Position numbers and translations under genes: made by a program
Shown: positions 30,040 to 38,751 of the stretch, one piece after another
Layout of the letters: every line of letters begins with the position of its first letter
Numbering within the stretch: the first letter of the stretch is position 1
Assembly: GCF_000512205.2 (NCBI RefSeq)
Contig: NZ_CP006644.1
Location: 5,973,501 to 6,037,500, forward strand
Origin: Sphingomonas sanxanigenens DSM 19645 = NX02
GTDB taxonomy: Bacteria; Pseudomonadota; Alphaproteobacteria; Sphingomonadales; Sphingomonadaceae
Direction: 5' to 3'
DNA: 64,000 bases
Notes under the pieces: generated by a model
What the model was told of the DNA's origin: nothing
The model's database searches: none
Seen by the model: the letters and a program-made list of their open reading frames with translations, nothing else

Positions 30040-30443
30040 CCACCCCGCCCAAGCTCGACGGCCTCGTGCCCCGGAGCCTCGCCCCGCGCAGCCACCGCAT
30101 CTTCCTGGAGGCGTTCGATCTGCCGGTGGATATCGGGTTCCATGATTTCGAGGTGGGGGCGCCGCAGCGCCTGCTGATCTCGGTCGACGTGTGGGTCGAT
30201 GCCGAACATTTCGCCGCGGAAGACAGCGCCGCGGCCGCCTGGAACTATGATTTCCTGCGCACGGAGATTCTCCGTGTGACGCAGGGCCGCCGGTTCAACC
30301 TGCAGGAAACGTTGGCGCGCGAGATTTACGACCTGATCGCCGCGCGCCGCGGCGTCGTCCGCCTGCGCGTGTCGACGCGCAAGCCGGACGTCTATGCGGA
30401 CTGCAAGGCGGTCGGCGTCGAGATCGCCTCTTTCGAGGGCTGA
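30036..30443 (+). CDS. Dihydroneopterin aldolase (FolB/FolX)-like protein
   Basis: A 135-residue T-fold protein. PVDIGFHDFEVGAPQRLLISVDV and the C-terminal VRLRVSTRKPDVYADCKAVGVEI (with the Lys-Pro of the active site), plus FNLQETLAREI carrying the Glu that binds the pterin, match the DHNA aldolase/epimerase family. FolB splits 7,8-dihydroneopterin on the path to folate; FolX epimerises the triphosphate. It is coupled by a 4-base overlap to the pteridine-reductase-like SDR. It could be either activity. Confidence 0.78.
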   Translation: MTTPPKLDGLVPRSLAPRSHRIFLEAFDLPVDIGFHDFEVGAPQRLLISVDVWVDAEHFAAEDSAAAAWNYDFLRTEILRVTQGRRFNLQETLAREIYDLIAARRGVVRLRVSTRKPDVYADCKAVGVEIASFEG

Positions 30444-30457
30444 GCCGCCCGCCAGCC

Positions 30458-31297
30458 TCACCCCGCGGCGCGCGTGCGCGCGCAGGGGCCGAGCCGGTCG
30501 AGCACGTAGCGATAGTCCTCGCGCGCGGCCTGCGCCGCCGCGGGCTCCGCATCGTTGAGCGCGGCGGCGGGCAGCGCGCGCGGCAGGCCGCAGGCCAGCC
30601 GGTACCACAGCAGCGTGTCCGGCGCTGGCGCGCTCGCGGATTCGTCGACGATCTCGCCCAGCGCCACGCCCCAATGGCGTTCCTGTCCGGGACGGCGGAC
30701 CACGCTCAGCGAGATCGGCACATTGTTGGCCGCAATGACGAAGATCTGCGTCTCCCCTTCGCCTGGTAGCGTTCCCATGACATGGAACGCACTGCCGATC
30801 CGGGCGATCGCCGGCGGCGCATCCCGGCGCACCGATTCCTGCACGATAGCGCGAACGCGCTGCTCGAGCGGCGCCGACCAGGGCAATTGGGCGTCCTTGG
30901 CGACGAGCTGGATCTCGCCTGGACGGCCGGCGACGCGGCGCGCGAGCAGCAGCACCTGCGAGCGCTTCAGCTTGGGCGCGCGGCCCCGCGAATCGAGGGG
31001 CACGTCGACGACGTACGCGACCTGCGGCGCAAGGCCGCCTTCGCCGCGAATCAGGCTGACGATATCGGCCCGAACGAAAAACCGCATCTTGCCGGAAGGC
31101 ACATCGGCGGCCTGCGCCCCCTTGACCCTGATCGCCTCGCGGATGGTTGCGCTAGCAATGACCGGCGCGGTGATCGAAAGGTCCGCAAGATCCGCGTAAG
31201 TATAGGCGGGAAGCGGGGTTTGTGGCGGGGAAGGGGCGGCGAAAACGGCCGTGGTGGACAGCGCGGCGAGGGCCGCGAGAGGGTACAGCAGACGCAT
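30458..31297 (-). CDS. Exported protein of unknown function
   Basis: A 279-residue protein with a signal peptide (MRLLYPLAALAALSTTAVFA), hence periplasmic. The body has the segments YTYADLADLSITAPVIASATIREAI and a central KLKRSQVLLLARRVAG, and it ends near a Cys-containing CARTRAAG. I recognise no named domain; similar proteins appear in sphingomonads without known role. ATG 31297 is fixed by the signal peptide; the much longer open frame upstream lacks coding logic. It is divergent from tonB, with 226 bases between. Confidence 0.72.
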   Translation of the reverse strand: MRLLYPLAALAALSTTAVFAAPSPPQTPLPAYTYADLADLSITAPVIASATIREAIRVKGAQAADVPSGKMRFFVRADIVSLIRGEGGLAPQVAYVVDVPLDSRGRAPKLKRSQVLLLARRVAGRPGEIQLVAKDAQLPWSAPLEQRVRAIVQESVRRDAPPAIARIGSAFHVMGTLPGEGETQIFVIAANNVPISLSVVRRPGQERHWGVALGEIVDESASAPAPDTLLWYRLACGLPRALPAAALNDAEPAAAQAAREDYRYVLDRLGPCARTRAAG

Positions 31298-31523
31298 CAG
31301 CTTCCCATTGTTGGAGGGGCAGGAATATGGGGCTGAATAGCCCTTTTGCCATACGGAAACGCGCCGTTTCAAGCCGCACAAAGAGATTGCCTCGCTGGGT
31401 GTGGCGCGATAGACACTCCGGGTCTGCCAAAGATAATCATTCCGGGCAGAGTGGGTCAGGCCGTCGCTCCGGCGCGATAGGCATGCTCTGCGCACAGCCT
31501 GGTAAGAGGAGTTACGTAGCTGA

Positions 31524-32198
31524 ATGGCCTACGCTGACAGAAATTCGGGTAACAGCCGGGTCGTTGCGGTCGTCATCGTGGCGCTCGTGCATGTCCTGCT
31601 CGGCTATGCCTTCATCGTCGGTCTGATTCCGAACATTGCGAAGAAGGTCGCACAAGACCTGAAGACGTTCGAAGTTCAGGAAGAAACGCCGCCGCCTGAA
31701 GAAGAGCCGCCCCCCCCGCCGCCGGAACAGCCACAGACGGTGCAACCGCCGCCCGTGGTCTCGCCGCCGCCGATCGTTCAGACGAACGTGGCGCCGCCCC
31801 CGATCCAGACAACCGCCGTCGCCCCTGAGCGTCCGGTCATCACGCCGAGGGCCGCCCCGGCGCCTCCGGCGCCTCCTGCTGCTCCCCCCGCGCCGCGTCT
31901 GGCGCAGCCCGCCGTTGCGCGTGGCGACCAGGGTTCGTGGGTCACGCAGGACGACTATCCGCCGCGCGCGCTGCGCGAAGAGCGGACGGGCACCAGCGGC
32001 GTTGCGTGGGACATCAATACCGAGGGTCGCGTGGAGAATTGCCGCGTGACGTCGTCGAGCGGTTCGCCCGATCTCGACGAGGCCGCGTGCAAGAACATCA
32101 CGCGCCGCGCCCGGTATAAGCCCGCGCTCGACAATGCGGGTAACCCGATCCGCACGTCGGCGAGCCGGCGTGTCGTCTGGCGGATGCCCGACAACTGA
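31524..32198 (+). CDS. tonB: TonB energy-transducer protein
   Basis: A 224-residue inner-membrane-anchored protein that carries proton-motive energy to outer-membrane receptors. Layout: one N-terminal helix (VVAVVIVALVHVLLGYAFI, about residues 13-31), a long Pro/Glu/Gln-rich periplasmic spacer (about 55-130) and a TonB C-terminal domain. That domain includes DDYPPRALREERTGTSGV, the family entry motif, and ends RRVVWRMP. It is the first gene of tonB-exbB-exbD-exbD on the plus strand. The two TonB-dependent receptors in this window are likely clients. Confidence 0.9.
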   Translation: MAYADRNSGNSRVVAVVIVALVHVLLGYAFIVGLIPNIAKKVAQDLKTFEVQEETPPPEEEPPPPPPEQPQTVQPPPVVSPPPIVQTNVAPPPIQTTAVAPERPVITPRAAPAPPAPPAAPPAPRLAQPAVARGDQGSWVTQDDYPPRALREERTGTSGVAWDINTEGRVENCRVTSSSGSPDLDEAACKNITRRARYKPALDNAGNPIRTSASRRVVWRMPDN

Positions 32199-32281
32199 TC
32201 GATTTCCCGCCGCCGCGCCCCGTGTCGAATCATGGGGTGCAGGCGGCGGTCTGACAGACAGATATAGAGGAAAGATCCCTT

Positions 32282-33058
32282 ATGCTCATCTCGACCCTCG
32301 CCGCTGCGGCGCCCGCCGGCGAAAACCCCTATGGCCTGATCCCGGCGATCGTCGAAGGCGGCCCGCTGACCTGGGCCACCGCCGCGATCCTCACCTTCAT
32401 GTCGATCGGGACCTTCTACATCCTGTTCACCAAGGCCTATGATCAGCAGAAGATCTTCGGCCAGACCAAGAAGGTCCGCACGGCTTTCTGGGCGAGCCCG
32501 AGCCTGAAGGACGGCGCCGCCAAGCTGGAAAAGAACAGCGCCTACAAGCAGATCGTCGACGACGCGCTGATCGCTCTCGACCAGCACGCCAAGCTGACCG
32601 ATCCGGTCGAGGCGCATGACTGGCTGCACGGCTCGCTGAACCGCAGCCAGGGCGCGATCAACTCGAAGCTCGGCGAAGGCCTGGCCTTCCTCGCCACCGT
32701 CGGTTCGACCGCGCCGTTCATCGGCCTGTTCGGCACCGTCGTCGGCATTCTGAACGCGCTCATCAAGATCGGTGCGGCTGGCCAGGCGTCGATCGACGCG
32801 GTCGCCGGCCCGGTCGGTGAAGCGCTGATCATGACCGCCATCGGTCTGGTCGTCGCCGTGCCGGCGGTGCTCGCGTTCAACTGGCTGCAGCGCCGCAACA
32901 AGGCGATTTCCGAAGATCTCGGCGCCTTCTCGAACGATCTGCTCGGCTACATGATGTCGGGCGGTGCGGTGAAGCCGGTTGTCGTGAGCCGCGCGGCTCC
33001 CGCGAAGCCGGTGGCGACCCCGCCGAAGCCGGCTGGCGTTTCGACGACCAAGGCCTGA
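32282..33058 (+). CDS. exbB: ExbB/TolQ-family proton channel subunit
   Basis: A 258-residue inner-membrane protein with three main helices: near residues 25-50 (TAAILTFMSIGTFYILF), at about 130-160 (GLAFLATVGSTAPFIGLFGTVVGI) and at about 180-205 (EALIMTAIGLVVAVPAVLAFN). The last two carry the family's polar residues that line the proton path. It ends in a Lys/Pro/Ala tail. It is in the tonB operon, 83 bases after tonB, and assembles with ExbD. Confidence 0.92.
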   Translation: MLISTLAAAAPAGENPYGLIPAIVEGGPLTWATAAILTFMSIGTFYILFTKAYDQQKIFGQTKKVRTAFWASPSLKDGAAKLEKNSAYKQIVDDALIALDQHAKLTDPVEAHDWLHGSLNRSQGAINSKLGEGLAFLATVGSTAPFIGLFGTVVGILNALIKIGAAGQASIDAVAGPVGEALIMTAIGLVVAVPAVLAFNWLQRRNKAISEDLGAFSNDLLGYMMSGGAVKPVVVSRAAPAKPVATPPKPAGVSTTKA

Positions 33059-33159
33059 TCTTGACGGCGGCGGATCGGGATATATCGCCCGACCGCCGCC
33101 CCTCCTCCCGGCCGGGATGCCTCGGCGCCCCGGCCAAGCAGGATAGGAAGTAATTAAAG

Positions 33160-33645
33160 ATGGCAATGAGTGTGCCCGGTGAGGGCGGTGACGACAAGCC
33201 AATGTCGGACATCAACACGACGCCGCTCGTCGACGTCATGCTGGTGCTTCTCATCATCTTCCTGATCACCGTTCCGGTCGTTGTGCAGTCGATCGATCTC
33301 AAGCTGCCCGACGTGCGTCACGATCCGACGACCACCAAGCCCGAGAACGTATCGCTCTCGGTCAAGGGCGGTCCGGGCGGCACCTGCGAGGTTTACTGGA
33401 ACCAGACCCAGGTCAATTCCGGAGACCTGCTGCAGCGCGCCGTCAAGAAGCTGGAAGCCGAGATCGCGCGCCAGGGCGGGGTGAACAATCCCGAACTGGA
33501 ACTGCCCGAAGCCCATATCCGCGGCGACGTGAACACGCCCTACCGTTGCATCGGTGGCGCGATCTTCACGATGCAGCGTGCCGGTTTCGCGCGCGTCGGC
33601 TTCATTTCGGAGCCGCCCGCTGGCGGCGTGACAGCCCGTCTCTGA
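33160..33645 (+). CDS. exbD: ExbD-family protein (first copy)
   Basis: A 161-residue single-pass membrane protein. The N-terminal segment DINTTPLVDVMLVLLIIFLI carries the essential Asp near the start of the helix, and the rest is the periplasmic peptidoglycan-facing domain. It differs from the second copy in a CEVYWN insert and two Cys residues. It is one of two tandem ExbD genes; the second starts 30 bases after this one stops. Both copies start MAMSV and share the DxNTTPLxDVMLVLLI motif, so they are an old duplication. Confidence 0.9.
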   Translation: MAMSVPGEGGDDKPMSDINTTPLVDVMLVLLIIFLITVPVVVQSIDLKLPDVRHDPTTTKPENVSLSVKGGPGGTCEVYWNQTQVNSGDLLQRAVKKLEAEIARQGGVNNPELELPEAHIRGDVNTPYRCIGGAIFTMQRAGFARVGFISEPPAGGVTARL

Positions 33646-33675
33646 CGGCGTCCGACCCGCACAAGGAGATTTGTT

Positions 33676-34107
33676 ATGGCAATGAGTGTCGGGGCCGCTG
33701 GTGCTGACGAACCGATCATGGACATGAACACCACGCCGTTGATCGACGTGATGCTCGTGCTCCTGATCATGTTCATCATCACCATTCCGATTCAGACCCA
33801 CGCTGTGAAGATCGATCTTCCGGTGAATTCGAACGCCTCGAATCCGCCGCCGATCGATCCGATCAAGAACAAGATCACGATTGATCCTGCCGGCGTGGTT
33901 TACTGGAATGGCGCTGCGGTGGATCTCGCGACGTTGCGCACCTATCTCGACCAGACCCGTCAGATGGCGCCCGAGCCCGAACTGCACCTGCAGCCGGACG
34001 AGAACGCCCGCTACGAAAAGGTCGATCAGGTTCTTGCGGTGATCAAGAAGTCCGAGGTCACCAAGATGGGCTTTGTCGGTAACGAGTTTTACGGCAAGGC
34101 CTTCTGA
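33676..34107 (+). CDS. exbD: ExbD-family protein (second copy)
   Basis: A 143-residue paralogue of the preceding gene, with DMNTTPLIDVMLVLLIMFII at residues 16-35 and a periplasmic domain ending in TKMGFVGNEFYGKAF. RBS AAGGAG precedes the ATG by 9 bases. It is the last gene of tonB-exbB-exbD-exbD; terminator-like hairpins at 34110-34129 and 34154-34180 close the operon. The two copies may form heterodimers in the ExbB channel, as proposed for other tandem ExbDs. Confidence 0.9.
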   Translation: MAMSVGAAGADEPIMDMNTTPLIDVMLVLLIMFIITIPIQTHAVKIDLPVNSNASNPPPIDPIKNKITIDPAGVVYWNGAAVDLATLRTYLDQTRQMAPEPELHLQPDENARYEKVDQVLAVIKKSEVTKMGFVGNEFYGKAF

Positions 34108-34153
34108 AGACGCGCGCCCCGGCGCGCGTTCGAGGATCGAAGTGAGCAGCGAA

Positions 34154-34180
34154 GGGGCGGACCGCAAGGTCTGCCCCTTT
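34154..34180 (+). terminator. Rho-independent terminator of the tonB-exb operon
   Basis: GGGGCGGACC (34154-34163) pairs with GGTCTGCCCC (34168-34177) with one mismatch and a GCAA loop, followed by TTTCG. A second GC-only palindrome, ACGCGCGCC/GGCGCGCGT (34110-34118 and 34121-34129), lies just before it. Confidence 0.7.
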
Positions 34181-34348
34181 CGTCATTTGCCGGGAACGAA
34201 CGCTGGCGGGCAGGGGCGCGGCGCCATTGCGTCAGCGGGACGACGGCGACCCCCTGGCGCTTTTCGGCAAAGGCAGGGGAGACGCATCGGTCGGTGCGCG
34301 CCTGACCGGCCGCGGTCGCACCCCCTCCTTGCGTTTCCCGAAACGAAA

Positions 34349-34376
34349 CGGCCCGGTGGACGGGTCCACCGGGCCG
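34349..34376 (-). terminator. Rho-independent terminator of the alaC-like gene
   Basis: CGGCCCGGTGGA (34349-34360) pairs perfectly with TCCACCGGGCCG (34365-34376) around a 4-base loop. On the minus strand it is followed by TTTCGTTTCGGG. It starts 25 bases after the stop codon of the aminotransferase at 34402. Confidence 0.8.
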
Positions 34377-34401
34377 CGATGTGCGAAACAATCCGGGCGG
34401 A

Positions 34402-35610
34402 TCAGACGGCGCGGGTGGCGCCGGCGTTCACGCCCATGCTGGCGAGATAGCGGCGGACGTTGCGCGCCGCCTGCCGGATGCGCTGTTCGTTCTCCACCAT
34501 CGCGATGCGGACATAGCCTTCGCCGTCCTCGCCATAGCCGACGCCCGGTGCGACGGCGACGCCGGCATGCGTCAGCAGCTGCTTGGAGAATTCGAGGCTG
34601 CCGAGATGCGCCAGCGCCGGCGGCAGCGGTGCCCAGGCGAACATGCTGGCGCGGGGCGGGGGGATATCCCAGCCGGCGCGGCCGAAGCTCTCGACCAGCA
34701 CGTCGCGGCGGCGCCTGTAGAGCTGGCGGTTGGCCTCGATGATATCCTGCGGGCCGTTGATCGCCGCCACCGCGGCGGCCTGGATCGGCGTGAACGCGCC
34801 ATAATCGAGATAGGATTTCACCCGGGTGAGCGCCGCGATCAATGTCGGGTTGCCCACCGCGAAGCCCATCCGCCATCCCGCCATCGAATAGGTCTTGGAC
34901 AGCGAGGTGAACTCGACCGCGACGTCCTTCGCGCCGGGTACCTGCAGGATCGAGGGAGTCGGCACGCCATCGAAATAGATCTCGCTATAGGCGAGGTCGG
35001 AGAGCACCCAGAGACCATGCTCCTTCGCGAAGGCGACGACCCGCTCGTAGAAGGCGAGATCGACCACTTCGGCGGTCGGGTTGGACGGATAGCCCATCAC
35101 CAGCACCGACGGCTTGGGCACGGTGAACTTCACCGCGCGATCGAGCGCTTCGAAATAGCGCTCGTCGGGCGTGGTCGGCACCGATCGGATCGTCGCGCCC
35201 GCGATGATGAAGCCGAAGGTGTGGATCGGGTAGCTGGGGTTGGGCGCCAGCACCACGTCGCCCGGGGCGGTGATCGCCTGCGCGAGATTGGCGAGGCCTT
35301 CCTTCGAGCCCAGGGTCACGACGATCTCCCGGTCGGCGTCGACCTCGACGCCGAAGCGGCGCTGGTAATAATTGGCCTGCGCGCGGCGCAGCCCGGGAAT
35401 GCCCTTCGACGCCGAATAGCCGTGGGCATCGGGCTTGCGCGCCACCTCGCACAATTTGTCGATCACGTGCGCCGGCGGCGGCAGGTCGGGATTGCCCATG
35501 CCCAGGTCGATGATGTCCTCGCCTGCCGCACGCGCCGCCGCCCGCATCGCGTTCACTTCGGCGATGACATAGGGAGGAAGGCGTTTGATGCGGTAAAACT
35601 CTTCGGACAT
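34402..35610 (-). CDS. alaC: Alanine/glutamate-type class I aminotransferase (AlaC-like)
   Basis: A 402-residue PLP enzyme. PLP lysine K239 lies in SLSKTYSMAGWRMGF. Other signatures are IDLGMGNPDLPPP (residues 34-46), YSASKGIPGLRRA, NPSYPIHTFG and VMGYPSNPTAEVV. The GMGNPD and YPxNP variants fit the AlaC / LL-diaminopimelate-aminotransferase-like branch rather than the AspC branch. It would make alanine from pyruvate and glutamate. It is monocistronic, divergent from phaC, and has a strong terminator. The start is fixed by the family N terminus MSEEFYRIKRLPPY. Confidence 0.9.
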   Translation of the reverse strand: MSEEFYRIKRLPPYVIAEVNAMRAAARAAGEDIIDLGMGNPDLPPPAHVIDKLCEVARKPDAHGYSASKGIPGLRRAQANYYQRRFGVEVDADREIVVTLGSKEGLANLAQAITAPGDVVLAPNPSYPIHTFGFIIAGATIRSVPTTPDERYFEALDRAVKFTVPKPSVLVMGYPSNPTAEVVDLAFYERVVAFAKEHGLWVLSDLAYSEIYFDGVPTPSILQVPGAKDVAVEFTSLSKTYSMAGWRMGFAVGNPTLIAALTRVKSYLDYGAFTPIQAAAVAAINGPQDIIEANRQLYRRRRDVLVESFGRAGWDIPPPRASMFAWAPLPPALAHLGSLEFSKQLLTHAGVAVAPGVGYGEDGEGYVRIAMVENEQRIRQAARNVRRYLASMGVNAGATRAV

Positions 35611-35757
35611 GGGACCTTCATTTCTCGGTTGTAGCGGGAACCGTCCCGCGGTTCGTGCATAGGCGATTTGACGCTGCGCGTGAATTCCGCATTTTGGCGC
35701 GCCGGTCGGCGGCCGGACTGCGGTCGGGGACGTGGAAGCGCTGAGAAGGAACACCGG

Positions 35758-37527
35758 ATGACGGACACCAGTGAAGCCCAGACCCCGATGCCGCTGGAAG
35801 AGATCCAGCATTGGACCTGGGTGTTCGGCCGCGCGCAGCAGATGATGCTCGATTACAGCCTTCGCGAGATCGAGAAGGCGCGTACGAACGATCCCGAAAC
35901 GCCCATGTCCGGTTTCGCCGCCGCGGGCGGGGCGATGCTCAAGGCGCAGACCGACTTCTGGTCCGACTCGCTCAAGCTGTGGCAGCGCTTCCTGATGCCG
36001 GAGGAGGCGCCTTCCGAGGCGCGCGCGCTTTCGGAAGAGATCGGCCGCCGCGCCGATCGCGACAAGCGCTTCTCCGCGCCGGCCTGGCGCGACAGCCCGC
36101 TGTTCGATCTCGTCCGCCAATCCTATCTGCTGGTGTCCGATCATCTGCTGAAGGGCGTCGATGCGATCGACGGGCTCGACGCCAGGCAGAAGGAGCGGAT
36201 CCGCTTCGCGACGCGCGGCTTCGTCGATGCGATGAGCCCGTCCAACTTTCCGCTCAGCAATCCGGTGGTGATCGAAAAGACGCTGGAAACGCGCGGCGAG
36301 AATCTGCTCAAGGGGCTCGACCATCTGCTGTCGGACCTCGGCCGCGGCCAACTGACGCACACCGACAGCGGCGCGTTCGAGGTCGGACGCAACGTCGCGG
36401 TCACGCCGGGCAAGGTCATCAAGCGCACCCCGCTCTATGAACTGATCCACTATCAGCCGACGACGCCGCAGCTGATGCGTACGCCGCTGGTCATCTTCCC
36501 GCCCTGGATCAACCGCTACTACATCCTCGATCTCAACCCGGAAAAGAGCTTCATCCGCTGGGCGGTGTCGCAAGGGCTCAGCGTGTTCATCGTTTCCTGG
36601 AAGTCGGCCGATGCCGGCATGAAGGATGTGACGTGGGACGATTACATCCTGCGCGGGCAGATCGATGCGATCGATACGGTGCGTGACCTGCTGGGCGTCG
36701 ATGCCGTGCACGCGATCGGCTACTGCGTCGCCGGCACCACGCTGGCCGCCACGCTCGCGCTGCTCGCCGCGCGCGGAGAGGCGGACAAGGTGCGCAGCGC
36801 CACCTTCTTCACCGCGCAGGTCGATTTCGCCGATGCCGGCGAGCTCACATTGTTCGTCGATGACGACCAGCTTTCGGTGATCGATGCGCTCGCCAACGAT
36901 GGTTTTCTCGACGGCCGCTATATGGCGGCCACCTTCAACCTGCTGCGCAGCCGCGATCTCATCTGGAACTATGTCCAGAACAACTATCTGCTCGGGCAGG
37001 ATTATGCGCCGTTCGACCTGCTCTACTGGAATGGCGACACCACCAACCTGCCGGCACTGTGGCATCGGTCCTACCTGACCGACCTCTATCGCGACAACAA
37101 GCTGGTTCAGCCCGGCGCGCTCTCGGTCGACGGCACGCCGATCGACCTGTCGCTGGTGAAGACGCCCGCCTATATCCAGGCCGGCCGCGAGGATCATATC
37201 GCGCCGCTGCAGAGCGTCTGGAAGCTGACCGAGCATTTCGCGGGGCCGATGCGCTTCCTGCTGGCCGGTTCGGGGCACATCGCCGGCGTCGTGAACCCGC
37301 CGACATCGGGAAAATATCAATATTGGAGCCATGAGGGAACCGCGGCCACCCTGTCCGAGTTTCTCGAGAAGGCCGTGGAAACCAAAGGCAGCTGGTGGCC
37401 GGACTGGATCCGGTGGATCGAGGCGCTTGATGACACCCGTGTCGCCGCGCGTGCCGCCCGCATGCCCGGCAAGGGACGGCTGAAAGCGCTGGAAGATGCG
37501 CCGGGGAGCTATGTGCGCGCGCGTTAG
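35758..37527 (+). CDS. phaC: Class I polyhydroxyalkanoate synthase
   Basis: A 589-residue enzyme that polymerises 3-hydroxyacyl-CoA into PHA granules. The lipase-like box is GYCVAG with catalytic C323. The catalytic Asp (GREDHIAPLQS) and His (GSGHIAGVVNPP) follow in the C-terminal alpha/beta-hydrolase domain. PPWINRYYILDLNPEKSF and WRDSPLFDLVRQSYLL are class I hallmarks, and the size fits class I. ATG 35758 follows AGAAGGAACACCGG. A phasin gene starts 125 bases downstream. No phaA, phaB, phaR or phaZ is in the window. Confidence 0.95.
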   Translation: MTDTSEAQTPMPLEEIQHWTWVFGRAQQMMLDYSLREIEKARTNDPETPMSGFAAAGGAMLKAQTDFWSDSLKLWQRFLMPEEAPSEARALSEEIGRRADRDKRFSAPAWRDSPLFDLVRQSYLLVSDHLLKGVDAIDGLDARQKERIRFATRGFVDAMSPSNFPLSNPVVIEKTLETRGENLLKGLDHLLSDLGRGQLTHTDSGAFEVGRNVAVTPGKVIKRTPLYELIHYQPTTPQLMRTPLVIFPPWINRYYILDLNPEKSFIRWAVSQGLSVFIVSWKSADAGMKDVTWDDYILRGQIDAIDTVRDLLGVDAVHAIGYCVAGTTLAATLALLAARGEADKVRSATFFTAQVDFADAGELTLFVDDDQLSVIDALANDGFLDGRYMAATFNLLRSRDLIWNYVQNNYLLGQDYAPFDLLYWNGDTTNLPALWHRSYLTDLYRDNKLVQPGALSVDGTPIDLSLVKTPAYIQAGREDHIAPLQSVWKLTEHFAGPMRFLLAGSGHIAGVVNPPTSGKYQYWSHEGTAATLSEFLEKAVETKGSWWPDWIRWIEALDDTRVAARAARMPGKGRLKALEDAPGSYVRAR

Positions 37528-37565
37528 GATACGCCCCGGTTACGGGATGATGACCCTGATGTGAC

Positions 37566-37635
37566 TTTATGCTGCACTGCACAAATTCGCTTGCAATGCT
37601 TGATCTGCAGCCCTATTTGTGCGATGCAGCATAAA
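37566..37635 (+). promoter_or_regulatory. Phasin promoter flanked by a TGC-rich inverted-repeat operator
   Basis: Two 20-base arms, TTTATGCTGCACTGCACAAA (37566-37585) and TTTGTGCGATGCAGCATAAA (37616-37635), are inverted repeats with 18 of 20 positions paired. Between and overlapping them lies a promoter: TTGCAA (37591) and TATTTG (37614), 17 bases apart. The right arm covers the expected start site. The TGC/GCA-rich sequence is like that bound by PhaR, the PHA-sensing repressor of phasin genes in Paracoccus and Rhodobacter. Repression by PhaR when no granules exist is the inferred use. Confidence 0.65.
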
Positions 37636-37652
37636 GCGTTTAGGAGTGTCAG

Positions 37653-38582
37653 ATGCCCGACTCGCCTGACAAGAAGCCGGTGAGCACGATGAAGCCGAAG
37701 ACAGCAAAATCCGCAGCGCCGAAAGCGCCTGTGGACAAGGCTGTTGCGGTTGCGAAGCCCGCCGTCGCGAAGGCCTCTGTCAAGACGCCCGCGCCCGTTG
37801 CGGCGGCGCCGAAGGTTTCGGTGCCAGCCGCTCCGGCCAAAGTTCCCGCACCGGCTGCGAAGCCGGTCTTGAAAGCCGCGCCGGTGGTGGCCGAAGCGGT
37901 TCCCCCCAAGCCCGTCGCAGCGAAGCCGGTTCCGGCCGCGCCCACGGCGGCACCCGTTGTCGCCAAGGTTCCCGAACCGCCCGCGCCGACCAAGCCGGAG
38001 CCGATGCCGGCGCTTGACGTCGAAGAAAAGCCTGCCGCGTCGCCGGTCGTCGAACCGATCGAGGCTGCGCGTCCCCAAGCTGCCCCCGCACCAGAGCCGG
38101 CGCCCACAGTGGCGACGGCGTCGCAGAAAGGAATATCGAGCATGAATGAGACCGTGGCGAAGGTCGAAGAGACCACCCAGAAGCTTTTCGGTGACATGAA
38201 GGAGCGCGCCAGCGCCGCCTATGCGAAGAGCAGCAAGCTCGCCGAAGAGGGCGTCGAATATCACAAGGCGAATCTCGAGGCGCTGGTCGAATCGACCAAG
38301 CTCGCCGCGAAGAATGCCGAGACGCTGGGTCAGGACGCCGCCGAGTACGGTCGCAAGTCGTTCGAGTCGGCGACCGCCGCGCTGAAGGGCTTCGCGTCGG
38401 CCAAGACCCCGACCGAGCTGTTCAAGCTGCAGAGCGACTACGCCAAGTCGTCGTTCGACGCGTTCGTCGCCGAAGCGTCGAAGGCCAGCGAGACCTGGCT
38501 GAAGGTGACCAACGAGGTCTTCCAGCCGATTTCGAGCCGGATCTCGGTCACCGTCGAGAAGATGAAGACCAGCGCGCTCTGA
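37653..38582 (+). CDS. phaP: Phasin-family PHA granule protein with Lys/Pro/Ala-rich N-terminal extension
   Basis: A 309-residue protein. The C-terminal about 145 residues (from [16 protein letters not shown]) are the phasin domain, amphipathic helices including [21 protein letters not shown]. They coat PHA granules. The N-terminal about 160 residues are a disordered tract of KPA, PAAP and VPAP repeats with many lysines early on and Glu/Pro later. It resembles the histone-H1-like tail of PhaF, but at the other end of the protein. An internal ATG at the phasin domain (about 38142) could yield a short form. It is 125 bases behind phaC with its own promoter, and is ended by a strong terminator. 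Confidence 0.85.
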   Translation: MPDSPDKKPVSTMKPKTAKSAAPKAPVDKAVAVAKPAVAKASVKTPAPVAAAPKVSVPAAPAKVPAPAAKPVLKAAPVVAEAVPPKPVAAKPVPAAPTAAPVVAKVPEPPAPTKPEPMPALDVEEKPAASPVVEPIEAARPQAAPAPEPAPTVATASQKGISSMNETVAKVEETTQKLFGDMKERASAAYAKSSKLAEEGVEYHKANLEALVESTKLAAKNAETLGQDAAEYGRKSFESATAALKGFASAKTPTELFKLQSDYAKSSFDAFVAEASKASETWLKVTNEVFQPISSRISVTVEKMKTSAL

Positions 38583-38608
38583 TCGCCGCTGGTTTCGACC
38601 GGACCAGC

Positions 38609-38645
38609 AAACGGCCGCTTCCCTTCGGAAGCGGCCGTTTTCGTT
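38609..38645 (+). terminator. Rho-independent terminator of the phasin gene
   Basis: AAACGGCCGCTTCC (38609-38622) pairs perfectly over 14 bp with GGAAGCGGCCGTTT (38627-38640), with a CTTC tetraloop, followed by TCGTTTC. Confidence 0.88.
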
Positions 38646-38751
38646 TCCGCCTTTTCGCTGTCTCGGCGGCGAGTTGAGGCCTCCGCCCTTGCCCTCGGCG
38701 ACGGCGATGCCATATTCTTCCCCTATGCAGCAGCACCGGAAAATCGTCGGG

